DNA from: Akebia trifoliata
Taxonomy: Eukaryota; Streptophyta; Magnoliopsida; Ranunculales; Lardizabalaceae
DNA length: 64,000 bases
Assembly: GCA_017979445.1 (NCBI GenBank)
Contig: CM030711.1
Span: 2,232,001-2,296,000, forward strand
Reading direction: 5' to 3'
Under the pieces are notes generated by a model. The model was not told the origin of the DNA. It worked only from the letters and a program-made list of their open reading frames with translations, and made no database searches. A program made the position numbers and the translations under genes. Positions 28,386 to 41,267 of the stretch are shown here, piece after piece. Within the stretch, counting starts at the first letter, position 1, and each line of letters starts with the position of its first letter.

Positions 28386-30429
28386 TTTATCGTAAAAAAA
28401 ATGCACAAACTTAATCTAGTATAAGACTCGGTGTCACCTAACATGAGAATAACATAATTGATCGTTCGAGATGGTCATAATTTAATCTAGTACAAGACTC
28501 GGTGTCACAATCTTAACTAGAAGCATGATCTTTAAAGGGCTTGTCGATCCAATGGTTTCTCCATGATTTTCATACAACAATTGTATGGTTTTATGTTACC
28601 TCCGTTGTACAAAATCAGTGGGAATAGAAGAATAGCAAAAGATAAAAAAGATAAAAAAAAAAAAAAGAATAGTCAAGGTGATTTGGGATCTTAAAGACCA
28701 ATAAAATAACATTAAAGACAAATGTAACCATCATTGCAAAAAGGTACGCTGCTTTTTCAAAATGCTTAAACTACACTCATTTTTTACTTTGCATCCAACA
28801 TGATCTGAATCAGATAAAAAAAAAACTTCAAACATAATTGAGATTTTCCTCCACATTTATTTTGAGAAACCTGAGTGCCCACTCAATGGGATGTCTAATT
28901 CTCGAGATTGGTGTACTCACCTTCCCGATGTCACTATATAATTGGTCCATGTCTCGAGACAATCTATCTTTCTTATTTGTGTACACCTCTTTTTCCTTCG
29001 TAAATGATCCAGAGTGTAAAAAGTAGAGATCAGATAGGTCTCTCAATCTCTCCTCAACCCCATCCGTACTGCACCTTCTTTCCTCCTCCCCCTCTTATTC
29101 TTCTTCTCTGCACCATCCCTATTCCACCTTCTCTCTTATTCTTCTTTTTCTTCACCCCTCTTTCTCTACCACTTATCGAGAATGAGCTTCGTGTTGATGT
29201 GTCTTTGGACATGTAATTTGTGACTGATGCCCTAATTTTCAAATGTTCTTGAAGTAATTTTTTTTTTATCTCATCCTGATTCTTGATATTTCTCTGTGTT
29301 TACACCTCAATTGGATTCCAAAATTTCAATTATTTGTGTGCTTTAGGTTAATTGTAGGGAGGAATGCTAGGTGCTTATTTTCTTAGAGATTGTGAGAATT
29401 TATAAATTTTTTATTTTTTATTTGTGAAAAACAACTATGCAAATGGATGAATTTACGATGTGATTTGTGTTGCTCCCACTGTCGTGTTTAGATATTGGGT
29501 TTCTTGAAGGAATTGAAAGTAACATTCACTACCGGCCAAACATAAAAGTTCTAACTACCTCTCATCGTGAACATTAGAGTGTTGGAACTTTAGATAGTTG
29601 AACTCTCAACATCTACTTGTTGTTTTCAAACACACCCCAGGTTTGAAGGTCGAAGAAGATATTATCTCATAGTTGACAATGATCCCAAAAATCTATAAGT
29701 TGCTAATCTTTCGAGTAAATCATTTTTAATTTAACAATCTCGTCTCTAAATCACCATCTTCACTACTTTATAGAAACCCTCAATTTCTATATAAAAAAAA
29801 AAAATCCATTCATTGTATTTTGAAAATTTTATTTCTTCTTGAGCATTCAACGTCGAAGAAGATATTCCTGAGATGGTTGAACGCGAGCATTAAAGCTTCA
29901 ACCAGCTGCGAGGGGAAAATGTAGGGGGTGGCTTAGGATAAAGATAAGGGCATTTAAGTCATTTTATATTAGTTTCCAGTACAGAACCAAGGTCAAGAGG
30001 CTTGTCACCAGTTTAAAAACATGGAAGTGTCTATCTCTAATATTGACCTAAACGTCTTATTAATTTTAGATTAATATATTAGTCGTACGTCGCTGGACAC
30101 TTTAGTGTCCAAAGATCAATGAGAAAAGAAAGAATGATAATCATTTTTTTTTCACATACGACACTGAACAAATTTATTGATTGTTGAATATTTTCGTGTT
30201 CAGCAACGTTTGCACATTATAATCACCCTTAGCCTAGTGACGGTCCGAATGGTAATTTTACGTTTAGAAACCCAAGAGAGGTTACTTTGGCCATCTTTAA
30301 ACAATTGTAAATAACGTAATTCTGAAAAAGTCCGAGGGTATTAAAGGAATATTGTATTATTTAATTGACGGGGACGTTAAAAACAGTAGCAACAAAGCCA
30401 TCCAGAAAAAAAAAAAGAAAAGCTTCTGA
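28386..30429. other. Gene-free stretch upstream of the CNOT4-like gene
   Basis: Contains a pyrimidine tract at about 29060..29170, a relative of the 13.7-15.0 kb repeat at about 29925..30055 (GGCATTTAAGTCATTTTA, GACCAAGGTCAAG-like text), and a 16-bp perfect palindrome GGACACTTTAGTGTCC near 30096. No gene recognised. Confidence 0.5.
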
Positions 30430-31724
30430 GACCTGTGGTTTTCCATCGCTCGTAGTGCTTTCGGTTTCTCTTCTTCGTAGATTTTTTGCTTCTCGATCTC
30501 CACCACTGTAAGTCTTCGAGTTCGATTTCGATTTCCGAAACCAGAGTACTAATTTGTTGATTTTTTATTTTTATTTTTTAAAATTTAAATTTAGATCATT
30601 CGATTTCTTGAGAGATTCCTAGACTTTTGTTTCAATCTGATTAGGTTTTGTTATTAATTTCCCCATTTGTTCTGTTATTGTGTTTATTTTGATTTGCACG
30701 GTCGCATGTGCTTGATCTATGGTTTTATGTACGCATGCAACGAAATTTTCAAGATTAGGTCTCGAAATTACGGTTCTGGTTTCCGGATCTTGTTTCCGAG
30801 TCGATCTTCTGAGACGGAGTGTTTATCTTGATCTCCGTTCGTTTTATGTCAGGAAGGACGTTTTCAGATGTTTGAATTAGGGGTTTGATTTGAGATAAGT
30901 GAAGAAATGACATTTTTTTAGTTTGTTTTGGAGTCCAATTCTTGTCGGTGGAATGTTTATTTATCAGTTTTGGGTTTGTCAAATGTTTTGGGTTTTGAAT
31001 TAGGGTTGCATGTTTAGATATCCACATTTCTCTGTTGAGTGTTCCAAGATGTTTGAAAATGTCTATTTCTGTATCTTTCTTTTAGTGGATTGCAATCTTT
31101 TGGGGTTTGATTGTTTGAATTAGGGTTGCATGTTTAGATATCCACCTCTCTCTGTTGGGTTTTCCAAGATGTTTGAAAATGTCTTTCTTTATGTTTCTTT
31201 TGGTGGATTGAAATCTTTTGGGGTTTGAATTAGGGTTGCATGTTTAGATATACACATCTCTCTGTTGGGTGTTCCAAGATTTAGGAAAATGTCTATTTCT
31301 TTATCTTTCTTTTGGGGTTTGAATTAGGGTTGCATGTTTAGATATCCACATCTCTCTGTTGAGTGTTCCAAGATGTTTGAAAATGTCTATTTCTTTATCT
31401 CTCTTTTGGTGGATTGCAGTCTTTTGGAGTTTGATTGTTTGAATTAGGGTTGCATGTTTTGATATCCAATCCACATCTCTCTGTTGGGTTTTTCAAGATG
31501 TTTGTAAATGTCTTTCTTTATCTTTCTTTTGGTGGATTGAAATCTTTTGGGGTATGAATTAGGGTTGCATGCTTAGATATACTCATCTCTCTGTTGGGTG
31601 TTCCAAGATTTAGGAAAATGTCTATTTCTTTATCTTTATTTTGGTGGATTGATGGAAGTTTTGGCTTAGAATGTAAGGTATTTGAAGTGGCCAGAAATAT
31701 TCATATTATTCTCTCTTTTCTTAG
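30430..31724 (+). other. 5' UTR exon and 5' UTR intron of the CNOT4-like gene (inferred)
   Basis: A TCTTCTTCGTAGATTTTTTG-type leader ends at CACCACT before GTAAGTCTTCG (donor at 30508). The matching acceptor is TTTTCTTAG at 31724, eight bases before the start codon region. The intron is about 1.2 kb and contains the six-copy minisatellite. The transcription start is only approximate. Confidence 0.6.
30997..31655. repeat. Six-copy minisatellite (94-120 bp unit) in a 5' UTR intron
   Basis: Units start at 30997, 31117, 31227, 31321, 31441 and 31556, each with GAATTAGGGTTGCATGTTTA, then CACATCTCTCTGTTGGGTGT, CCAAGATGTTTGAAAATGTC and a TCTTTCTTTTGGTGGATTG end. Length differences come from deletion or addition of the GATTGTTT and TGGTGGATTG pieces. 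Copies 3 and 6 share ATATACACATC or ATATACTCATC and TTTAGGAAAATG, which suggests block duplication of three units. Confidence 0.9.
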
Positions 31725-31731
31725 GGCAACC

Positions 31732-34700
31732 ATGAGTGAACAGGGAGAAAAGTGGTGTCCTCTCTGCATGGAAGAGATGGATTTAACAGATCAACAATTG
31801 AAGCCATGCAAATGTGGTTATGAGGTTTGAAATACTAATCTTTCTTGAATAATGCCTCTGTTACTCTTGCCAGAATTTGTATTTTGATAAAGGAGAACGG
31901 ATTTTTTTTTCAAGGACTGCTAATATGTTTTGAGAACTTCTTAATTTACCCAATGAAATTCTCATGTTTTTGTACTTTTTTTTTGCTAAACTTATTTGCT
32001 TTATCTCTGCAGATATGTGTTTGGTGTTGGCATCAAATTATGGACTTGGCCGAGAAGGATGTTACAGAGGGCCGGTGTCCAGCGTGCCGTGCACCTTATG
32101 ATAAGGAAAAAATTGTAGGAATGGCGGCAAATTGTGAAAGGTTGGTGTGGTTCACTGATATAGAATCTTATTTGTATGATATTCTGTTGGGAAATGTGAA
32201 AACTTAATCGCACAATCTCAACAGGTTGGTCGCTGAAATCAATTCAGAGAGAAAAAAGTCACAGAAGGCAAAACAGAAAACGTCTGAAGGAAGAAACCAT
32301 CTTAGCAGCGTTCGAGTGATTCAGCGGAACTTGGTGTACATAATCGGGATACCTTCCCCTTTAGCGGATGAAGATGTGCGTAGTTCCTCTAGAATTGATT
32401 CCGCATACAATTATTTATCCTTTTCAATATCAGTATTTGATTGGGTAATAAGTAATCAGTGGGTTGTCGTCTCCATGTCCCATGGAGTACATTATTATTT
32501 GGGTCAATCATTTTCTTTGTTTTATTTGAGCAAAATTTGATGGTTTTGAGCAGCTTCTTCAACGCAAGGAATATTTTGGCCAGTACGGGAAGGTTTTAAA
32601 GGTGTCTATTTCTCGGACTTCAAGTGGTGCTATTCAACACTCTTCGAACAACACTTGTAGTGTGTAAGTTAACTAGCTGTCTCAACTTCTAAAATTTTAT
32701 CTTCTTCTTACCTTATTTTTTGTGCTATGGATTTTTTAAGTATAAATATCGAGCCATCATTGCGTCACCTTACAAATATAGCTTTTAGAGATGGAGTTCA
32801 TATCATAATTTAATGTTGTTTGCCCTGATCATTATCTTCTTTTGTACACTTATGGACTTGTAGATGTGCAGTTCAACTACAAGAATTCTGTTTTCCATTC
32901 TCTTCTTTTGTTAGAGTTTATCATCTTCCTGTATAGTTATTTAAAGATTTCTTGGACTACTGTGGTGCAAGTTTGTTCACTGGTGTTAAAATTTGTGAGT
33001 CCATTTTATTATTATTATTATTTGTTTTGTAGATATATTACATACTCGAAAGAGGAGGAAGCAGTTCGATGTATACAATCAGTGCATGACTATGTCTTGG
33101 ACAGTAAACCCTTAAAGTAAGCACATGGTTCATTTTTGAGTGGGTATTCAAAGCTTTATTTCGTTTCAGAATGTTTCTGCTGAACATTCTGATTTCGGCC
33201 AAGATCGGAATGAAATATTGACCCCAAAACATTGAATGTTTCAGGAATCTCTGAAACTCTTCCGGTCAAGACCGTTTTGGTTTTTTCCTGGCTGAAACAT
33301 TTCCTTGAAACGAATTTTTAAGCCTTGGGTTACATGAGTAAGCGATACCTTAGTTTTCAAATTGATTAATGTTTGGAGCTTTCATTTGCAGAGCTTGCTT
33401 TGGAACCACAAAATATTGCCACACATGGTTGAGAAATATGGTATGAGTAAGTAATTTTTTTAGGATTCAGGTTTATTGGTTTTGGGAATTCTCTCTATTC
33501 AAAAGCTTCAAGGAGCTTTCTTTAGTTTGACTGAACATTCTATTTTTGTTTGTCCAGTCTTGCAGCAATCCAGATTGTTTATATCTGCATGAAATTGGCA
33601 ACCAAGAAGATAGTTTTACCAAAGATGAGATAATTTCAGCCTATACGAGGTATTAACAATAAAATGCACGCACAAGGTTTTTTTGTTTTGTTTTTTTTTT
33701 TTTTCTTGCTTGTTGTGCTTGATTTCTTATAGATGCCTTTCTAGAGAGACCCTGGAATAATGCTCAAGGGGGGTTATGGGATCAGACTGTTTTAATCTTC
33801 CGATTTGCTTTCTTCTTGCAAACTTTATTACTCTGAAAACCGTAACCTAAAATTTGACTATGTTTATTAGTTATTAGTATCGAAGGAACACATAAAAGAG
33901 ATACAAAGAAATTACACAAGTGGTAGATTGCTGCCATTGTTTAACCACCTCGTTCTCTTTTTCTTTTCATCCTCCTGCCCATAAGGCACTGAGCCTGGAA
34001 AATCATACTTATAGCACCTTCATGAATCTCAGGAATGACATTTCAAGAACAATCATTTTTGAGATAATAATGAATCAGGGAAGATGCATGATTCCTAAGA
34101 ACTTCATGTACCTTATTTTGTTTGGAAATGCTTAGGGACGTATTATCTACAGTTGTAATGATGTATTATCCCATGTCTTAGGTTCAAGCCCCCTTGATCC
34201 CAGCTTCACCCTGCTAACCAATAACCCTTTACTTATAAAAAAGTAGTTGAAAATAGAAACAAATCTTTCCAAAAGAAAAGAAAAAAAAAATGGTCCTTGT
34301 ACGTATTGCGATTACTTTGAAAGCTGTGTTAGATGTTTTCCTTGTCATTTTGTCATTGCCTTTGGTCACAACCTTTTAATTTTTTATTGACTTAGTAATT
34401 TTAGTTAAGTCATTATGCAATTGTGTTCTGTGAAGTTCCCAAACAATTAACAATGATTTTGGTTTTTCATGCAACAATTTTTTTTTTCCGATGAATTAAG
34501 TGTGAGCCTCGTCATATCATCTCCAAAGGAAAGCGCGTGCGACTCATTTGCACTCAATATTATGATCCCAAGGCACATACATATTGGGAACAGGGAACAC
34601 GTTCATTACTTGTATGTTTGATGCTTTGGATGCCAAAATTTGGTGGAAAATGTTCTCTGGGGTTTCCTACTATTTCCCTGAACTCCTCATGTTTCTTCCA

Positions 34701-37700
34701 TTTCTTGTTAAATCTTCAATAAAATATGTTAAAGACCACACGGGGGGAGTTGGCAAAAGTTTTCGGAGTTGCTATTCCAGGATCATGGACAGAATATGTT
34801 GGCTTATTTTCAGAGATTGTTAATCCATTCCCTTCTTTTAATTTGTAAGATGACTGAAAATATTGATATTCTTTGTTTGTTGCAACACTTCCTAACGACC
34901 AAAAGAGTTTTCCTTTGGACCAAGACTGGGAAGGAGGTAAACAAGTGTTACCTTCTGTTTAGCCTTTTTTCTAAATCATGTAGGAAAGGATACCCGATGA
35001 TAGGACTAGTCCTGAATATCAATGTATTATTTAGTCCGTATCTAGATCCCTGTTTTGGTTTGATCAATGTAAAATCATAATGTAAAATTCTGTCGAGTCT
35101 ATGAAAATTCTATCAAGTCGACTGGTTTTTATTTTTATTTTTTTCATATAAAATAATTAATTATTGTATAATACAACTTATACATAATAACAGTATGGGA
35201 TTGAATATTCTATTTAAGTTCTACTTATATTAGGAAAAAAAGATATATTTGAGATATAAATATTTCTCATAAAAAATTATTTAAAATAGTTAACAAGGTG
35301 ACTTGGACCAGTCAACTCGGTCTTAGTGGGTGCCATGATGAGGAACTGGATTTGAAAATCACGATTCTTGGCACCCAAACTAGAACCAATAGTGATACTT
35401 AGGGATAGTGTTACCTTGGCACTTCTACTCTTGGAATTTTTTTCCTTGGCGACACTTGGACACTCCTCAACATGGCATGACACTTTGGACATGTCTGAAA
35501 AACATCAAATCATATCATGAACATGTGTCTTAGTTCAACAGGATAAAATGAAGTGCCCTTTTAGGAAAAAAAACTATGTAAAGTAAGCATGTCTCATTTC
35601 GACGAGATGACATGAAGCGTCCTTTTAGGAAAAAATGTGTAAAGTATCACAACTCATTAATAAATGCTGCGGTCCTTCAAAATTATTTGCATGATATGGT
35701 ATGATTTAAATTATGCGCTTACATAAATTGTTTAGCTTTTTTTTTTACCTTCATGTCAAGTAGGTTTTTCAATAGCTCTATAAGATTTCCATGTTGTTTT
35801 GTTTCATTAAAACATGCCTCATATCTAACATATCGAACATTTTGCTTATCTAACTTATTAAACAATTTGCATATATTATTCGTTTCCTTTAATTTATTAT
35901 GATTTTTAGATCTAAGAAAGATCTTTATAATAGTTTTGTCATTGTAGACACCTTGACACTAGGCATCCTTGCCATGTGTGTAGGTAACACTGCCTAGGGA
36001 TGTCAGTGAGTCTTTTATTGGCTTGATTCATTATGGTCCAGTCGTGGACCAAAAAATAGGCCTATTTGGGTTGGCTTAGGTTTGGGAGTTAGGTCGTCCA
36101 GTGGCTCAGCATGCTTCCTCTTTTATACCTTGGTTTGCCATGTGTGTGCGTGCGTGCTTTCCCAACCGCTCTTTTTCTTGTCCCCCCATGTCTCTCCTCC
36201 TTTTGTCACTTACATCTGCTTTATGATAGCTTCATCATATACAATTTTATTAACTTGTAGTTCTTTTAAAGGAGTAGAGTCCAACAAATTACTGGTGCTA
36301 CGAATAATTTTCAACGGCGTTCAGGAAATACATTGCCACCTCCAGCGGATGAATTCGACAATGGCGGCTCTTCTTCTTCTTCAGCCAAACCTATAGCTAA
36401 AAGTGTCCCAAATGTATGACATTCAGTCAAATTTATTTATTTTTTTCAATTTTTTTCATCAAGAATTGGATGTTTTGACTCCTGGATTTTTTTTGTTACT
36501 AAAAGTTGAATGGATGTAAATAAAAAAGGGTTTTCTTTCAATCATATAGATTTAAACTGTGGATTATGTTTCAATCATATAGATTAAACTGTGTGCTTTT
36601 GTGGAATATTTGCAAACTGGGAATGTTAATGCATTGTACTGGCTTTATTTCTTATTATAACTTGGGTATTGTTTGCCATCAGAATCCTGTAAGTCAGGCC
36701 AAAGTTTCTCCTCCTAATGGTAGCACTGGAAGATCTATCGCCCTTCCAGCCTCAGCTTCATGGTATGGCATTTACTATGATGTCCGGCTTCTGTCATTTG
36801 GTCTATGGCGTCCTACTGATACATTTTTCGTTTTGCTCTCCAGGGGATTGCGTGTCTCAAATGGCCGGCCACCAACTGCGAGTTTAGCTAATTCAAATGG
36901 ACTAGCCAAACAAAAACCTGATGCATACAATGGTTCTTACCCTTTAGTGGTTACGAACCCAACTCAGGGTTCTACATTAGATACTGATGTAGGAAAGAAA
37001 ACTTTGGTATACGAAGAAAGTCAGATGCTTCTTCCTAATGGTAATTTGGGATCCTTGGAATCTTCCAAGCAATATATTGTTAGAGATTATCAAACAACTG
37101 CATCAGATGCACCTTCCGAGGTTATCCAAAATCCAATTCCTTCTTCTGCAACTTCAAGCAACCATTTATATTACCCGGCTACTTCCAACGTTATCAATAG
37201 CCCTTATGATAAAGATGGGGAATTAGCTACAAATGGAACAATTCACAGTTCAAGCTCTCGGTTGACATCAATAGGCATTGATGGTTATCACGAACATGTT
37301 AGAGAACCATTAACCTCATTGCCATTAGAGAAATCTTTCACAGAGTTTGATGGTGGATCTGTTTCAAGAGAATTGACTGATTGGAGATCAGAGTCACCTA
37401 CGCAAGTATTACTGAATGAATGTAGAGAAGTAGAGGAGGATTTACTAGCTTTAGAGGAGAAAAGATGGAAGTTTTCAGGAATGTCTTGGAAATATGGTGA
37501 TGCTTGTAGTTCTGATAATCCAGGTAAAACAGATAGCAGAGTTGTGCATACAAATGTTGATGAAACCTTGCACCCATTTTTAACTAGTGATTTGTTGTTA
37601 TCAAATGGATATGAGAATAAAGTCAGCAGCCCTGGTGAATTGGAGAAGACCATTGGAAGTCCCCACTTGTTCTCAAATGTTGAGAAAGGTCAATACTTGG

Positions 37701-40700
37701 GAAGGTTTAATGATGATACAGCTGCTGTTGACAAAACTGCTTCTGCAGATATGGGTGAGAGCAGTATAATCTCGAATATTCTGTCATTGGACTTCGGTGC
37801 ATTGGATGACTCATTGACCTCACCTGACAATTTAGCAAAATTGTTGAATGAAACGGATAAACATCGTGGGCCTCTTAATTCATCAAGTTCATGGAAAATA
37901 CAAAACACCAACCAGTCCAGGTTCTCATTTGCAAGACAAGAGAATTTTGCGAATCAGGCATCTGATTTGGCGCCGTCCTTCAGTAACATTGGGCATATGA
38001 CAGAGAAATATTCTGTACCTGATAATTCTATGGTAAACAGGGATGTGTTCTTAGATAAGTTCCAGAAAGACTTTTCGTCCAGTATTTTTGAGGAATTTGA
38101 TGCTTCTCCAAACATCCGGTCTATTATCTCATCCAATAAGCTTTCTGGTGAGTGCCAATTAAATTATACTTGGATGGTTGGTTATCTTCCTATTATTGCC
38201 TTTACTATACGTCTTTAGCAACAATTTTCTGCCATTGTGGTGCTATTTGTTATTCTGCTATGGAGGTTGATTTCGTTTTTATGCTTTCATTTTCCGTTGG
38301 TTTGTTGAGCTAACTATAGAGTTACAGCTATTTATTTATTTTTGATTTGATGAATAAAGAAACATTATTGAAAAGGGGATGGTTGAGATGACCAAGCAAA
38401 GAGAAAAACAAGAGAGAACAACAAAAAGTAACAAAACTCATGTGCTAACCAAACAATTACACCCCCAATCCCATCTACCTAAAATATCTTCGAAGAAAAC
38501 CCCTCTAGCGTCAACAAAAGCTGAACTCCAGTAGAATAAGAGGCCCATAACATCAACGATAATCTTGTGGTTCTGATACTCCTTAGCCTTGAGAACCCTC
38601 ACATTCCTTTGACACAACCCCCAACAGACTGAATTTGAAGTTACATCTATTGAATTGGAAGTTTTCCGTGCTCTATGATTTGATTGTTCTGCCTTGATTT
38701 GGTTTTTCAAATTTCAAATCACTGGTGATTGGAAATTGCTAGTTAAGTAATTTGGTATTAACCATTGCAGTGGGTTCTTCAATTTTAGTGCTCTATAAAT
38801 TGCAAAATTATTTGACTATCCAATTCCCTTAGCAAATACTTGGGTGAGAATTGCTAGTGTTTACTAGCTCGCTCACCAAAAAAAGAAGAGAAAAGAAATG
38901 CTGATGTTGAAGGTGCTAGGCTGCTAAGTTATTAAAGTTTGTGTATTGATTCCATAGCCTGGACTTGTTAAATACAGCCTTCTCCTTTGATTCACTGATC
39001 ATGTTAGAAACAAGATTAATATAATTTTGTCTATAGTTTTATAATTGCTAGGAGACTAAGTATGGACAGTTCTGTAGGTTAGTTTGCTAGCATTATCGAG
39101 GTGATGTCTTTGATTAGAAGTGTTTCGGGGTTTATTCTTAGGTGAAGAGATTGTAGATGATAGAATTAAAAATAAAGGTTTAAAATGATCTTCATCTCAT
39201 TATCTCAGGAGCCTCCACTTTAAGCTTATGGTTGTTGATGGAAGACCAGTCATCTCTGTTGAGAGGGCTTCTTTGTTCTCATATAAAAACAATCCACATT
39301 TTTTCTCCATTAGACCCACTTGAAATTTAGTGAACCTACATTTTTCTTAGTGCTTTGTTCAACAGGTATGCTTCTGTATCTCGTATTTTACCTAATGAAT
39401 AGATCCCCAAAGTTGCAGTGAACCATTAATTCACATTTTTCTAAAACCAAACCTTGGATTTTGGTGGGTCTAGATTCAAGATCTCCTTTATTGGTTCTAG
39501 TCCTTCTCCATCCCTTCAAACTTACATGGAAGCCTCTTTGGTGTATGACCGTCAACCTTTCTTTTCCAATAAACCAGGTGAATAAAAGAATTAAAATAAA
39601 AAGCCCTATACTCAAATTCAGAAGAAACTCGATATCCCATAGCACTATCATACATGTTGATCTCAGAGCCTATTAGTTTTGGTCTTTGCTTATTCTAGGT
39701 ACAATTGTAACCATAGCCGGATCCCTATTATACAGGGTTTAAAGTTTTGTATGTCTTAGAATGTTTTGGTTGAGATCAGAATGAATCATTGACTCATAAA
39801 CATTGAATGGTCTGATACTATTTTGGATTGTCTTGGAAATGACTTGGTCAAGATGGCTTGGTTTTCCTCCTGACCGAGCCATTGCCTCGAGACAGGATTT
39901 TAAACCTTGCTATTATGTACTTCAGTTCTGGGTCCCTATTATTTCAGGTTCCAATTCTAAGGTAGGTAGTCTAATATTAGGGGTAATAAGGACCCGTTTG
40001 GTTGGGTATCAGTTTCCTTCCCTATTCCAATAAGTTCTAACTTACTGATTTAATATCTAACTCTTCATTGGAATCACATCCTATGGAGTGTTTTGAGTCT
40101 GTACAGTTCAATTGCGAGTGGTTGCTAGTTGCTACAAAATTCTGTTGTTGAAATAGAAACAATTCTTGCTGATGTACAACTCAAAGCATAGGATTTCCTT
40201 CTTGTGGGCAATTTTGAACTTATAGATAATTGACTGTTCAGTGGTGCCATGCTTTTAGTGATAACTTCATAAATTTTTTTAAAATTCATTAGGACTTCAC
40301 AGTTTGTGAATTTGTAATTGAACTTATTCAAATACTCTCTCTCCCACTTTTATCAAGAAAAGAAACTCCCCCTCTCAATCTTATATGAATGTCATTTAGT
40401 GTTTTGTGGATAAGGTGGTCTTGCATAATTGACATTCTCTAAGTTCGAGTTGTCATTGCCTGAAACAGTTTCAAGAGCTCAAGTTTCAGCCCCTCCTGGA
40501 TTTTCGGTTCCAAGTAGAGCACCACCTCCTGGATTTTCTTCTCAAGAGAGAATGGACCAAGCGTTGGACTCTATTTCTGGTTGGTTTGTTTCCATGGATA
40601 GATATTTCATTCAAATTTAAGGATTTCTACTTTTATAACCTGATGATTTTTATTTCCAAAGTTAATTATTTATTTAGTTTTTGCAGGGAACCATTTGCTG

Positions 40701-41267
40701 TTTGAAAGTTCCTCCTTACCGAGAAATCAATATCAAGCACAACCAACCGGAAACTTCGGTAGCATTGCAGATGTTGAATTCATTGATCCTGCAATCCTGG
40801 CAGTTGGCAAAGGAAGGCTACCGAATGGGATAAACAACAACTCAAGCTTCGATACGAGATCAACTTTTACACCACACCTTAGTGCCTCTGAAAATGATCC
40901 CAGACTTCAGATGTTGTTGCAACAATCCATCTCAGCACATCAGAACCTGAGATATCCTGGTCATATTGGGGAGAGGTATTCTCCCATTGCTGATTCTTAT
41001 AGGATGCCTTCTCGGCTTCTGGAGCAATCCCAGGCTAGTAATCTACCCCCCATTTCACAATTATCGCTCCAACAGTCCAGAAATGCTCACGTGTCGAATG
41101 GCCAATGGGATGGTTGGAATGAAGTCCAAACTGGAAATGGCCTGGGTATGGCAGAGCTGCTTAGAAATGAGAGACTTGGATTCAACAAGCATTTTCCTGG
41201 TTATGAGAATCTAAAGTTTCGAATGCCCAGTTCAGGCGATATATACAACAGAGCATTTGGGATTTGA
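31732..41267 (+). CDS. CNOT4: CCR4-NOT complex subunit 4 homologue (RING E3 ligase with RRM and CCCH finger)
   Basis: CNOT4/Not4 is the ubiquitin-ligase subunit of the CCR4-NOT mRNA-decay complex. The twelve coding exons are 31732..31824, 32013..32140, 32225..32375, 32554..32663, 33033..33116, 33392..33440, 33558..33649, 36272..36413, 36683..36762, 36844..38147, 40469..40579 and 40687..41267. All are in phase, giving 974 aa. Residues 9-56 form the C4C4 RING (CPLC, CKC, CVWC, CPAC). An RRM follows at about 107-190 (NLVYIIGIPSPLADED, YFGQYGKV), then a CCCH finger with Cys198, Cys207, Cys212 and His216. The remainder is a low-complexity plant-type tail with VSRAQVSAPPGFSVPSRAPP and a conserved C-terminal end (WDGWNEV, GMAELLRNERLGFNK, SSGDIYNRAFG). 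Exon 11 must begin at 40469, because only that acceptor keeps the frame. Introns 7 and 10 exceed 2 kb; introns 5 and 10 hold MITEs. Confidence 0.93.
33149..33327. mobile_element. MITE in CNOT4 intron 5
   Basis: Left CAAAGCTTTATTTCGTTTCA and reverse-complemented right CAAGGCTTAAAAATTCGTTT are inverted repeats. The interior (GGCCAAGATCGGAATGAA, AAACATTGAATGTTTC, GGTCAAGACCGTTTTGGTTT) matches the copy at 39735..39908. Confidence 0.7.
34130..34245 (+). repeat. Possible decayed SINE in CNOT4 intron 7
   Basis: A perfect B-box-like GGTTCAAGCCC at 34181 is followed by text ending TTTACTTATAAAAAAG, similar to SINE tails. No good A box is visible at the expected spacing. Confidence 0.3.
39735..39908. 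mobile_element. MITE in CNOT4 intron 10
   Basis: Same family as 33149..33327: GGGTTTAAAGTTTTGTATGT at the left and the inverted AAGGTTTAAAATCCTGTCTC at the right, with GAATGTTTTGGTTGAGATC, AACATTGAATGGTCTG and ACTTGGTCAAGATGGCTTGG inside. Confidence 0.7.

Noticed and set aside
28828..29046. 72-residue minus-strand frame
   Set aside because: No recognised family and no gene context.
30997..31655. Regular repeats that could suggest a CRISPR-like array
   Set aside because: Whole units repeat head to tail with no unique spacers, in a plant intron; it is a minisatellite.
31594..31731. Earlier ATG in frame before the CNOT4 start
   Set aside because: It lies in the last minisatellite unit and upstream of a good splice acceptor, so it is intronic; the RING protein starts at 31732.
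36566..36682. Upstream extension of the long CNOT4 frame
   Set aside because: It is intron 8 read-through; the coding exon starts at 36683 after TTTGCCATCAG and keeps phase with the previous exon.
40429..40468. In-frame sequence before CNOT4 exon 11
   Set aside because: Using an acceptor at 40443 breaks the frame. The CAG at 40468 gives the expected SVSRAQ junction.
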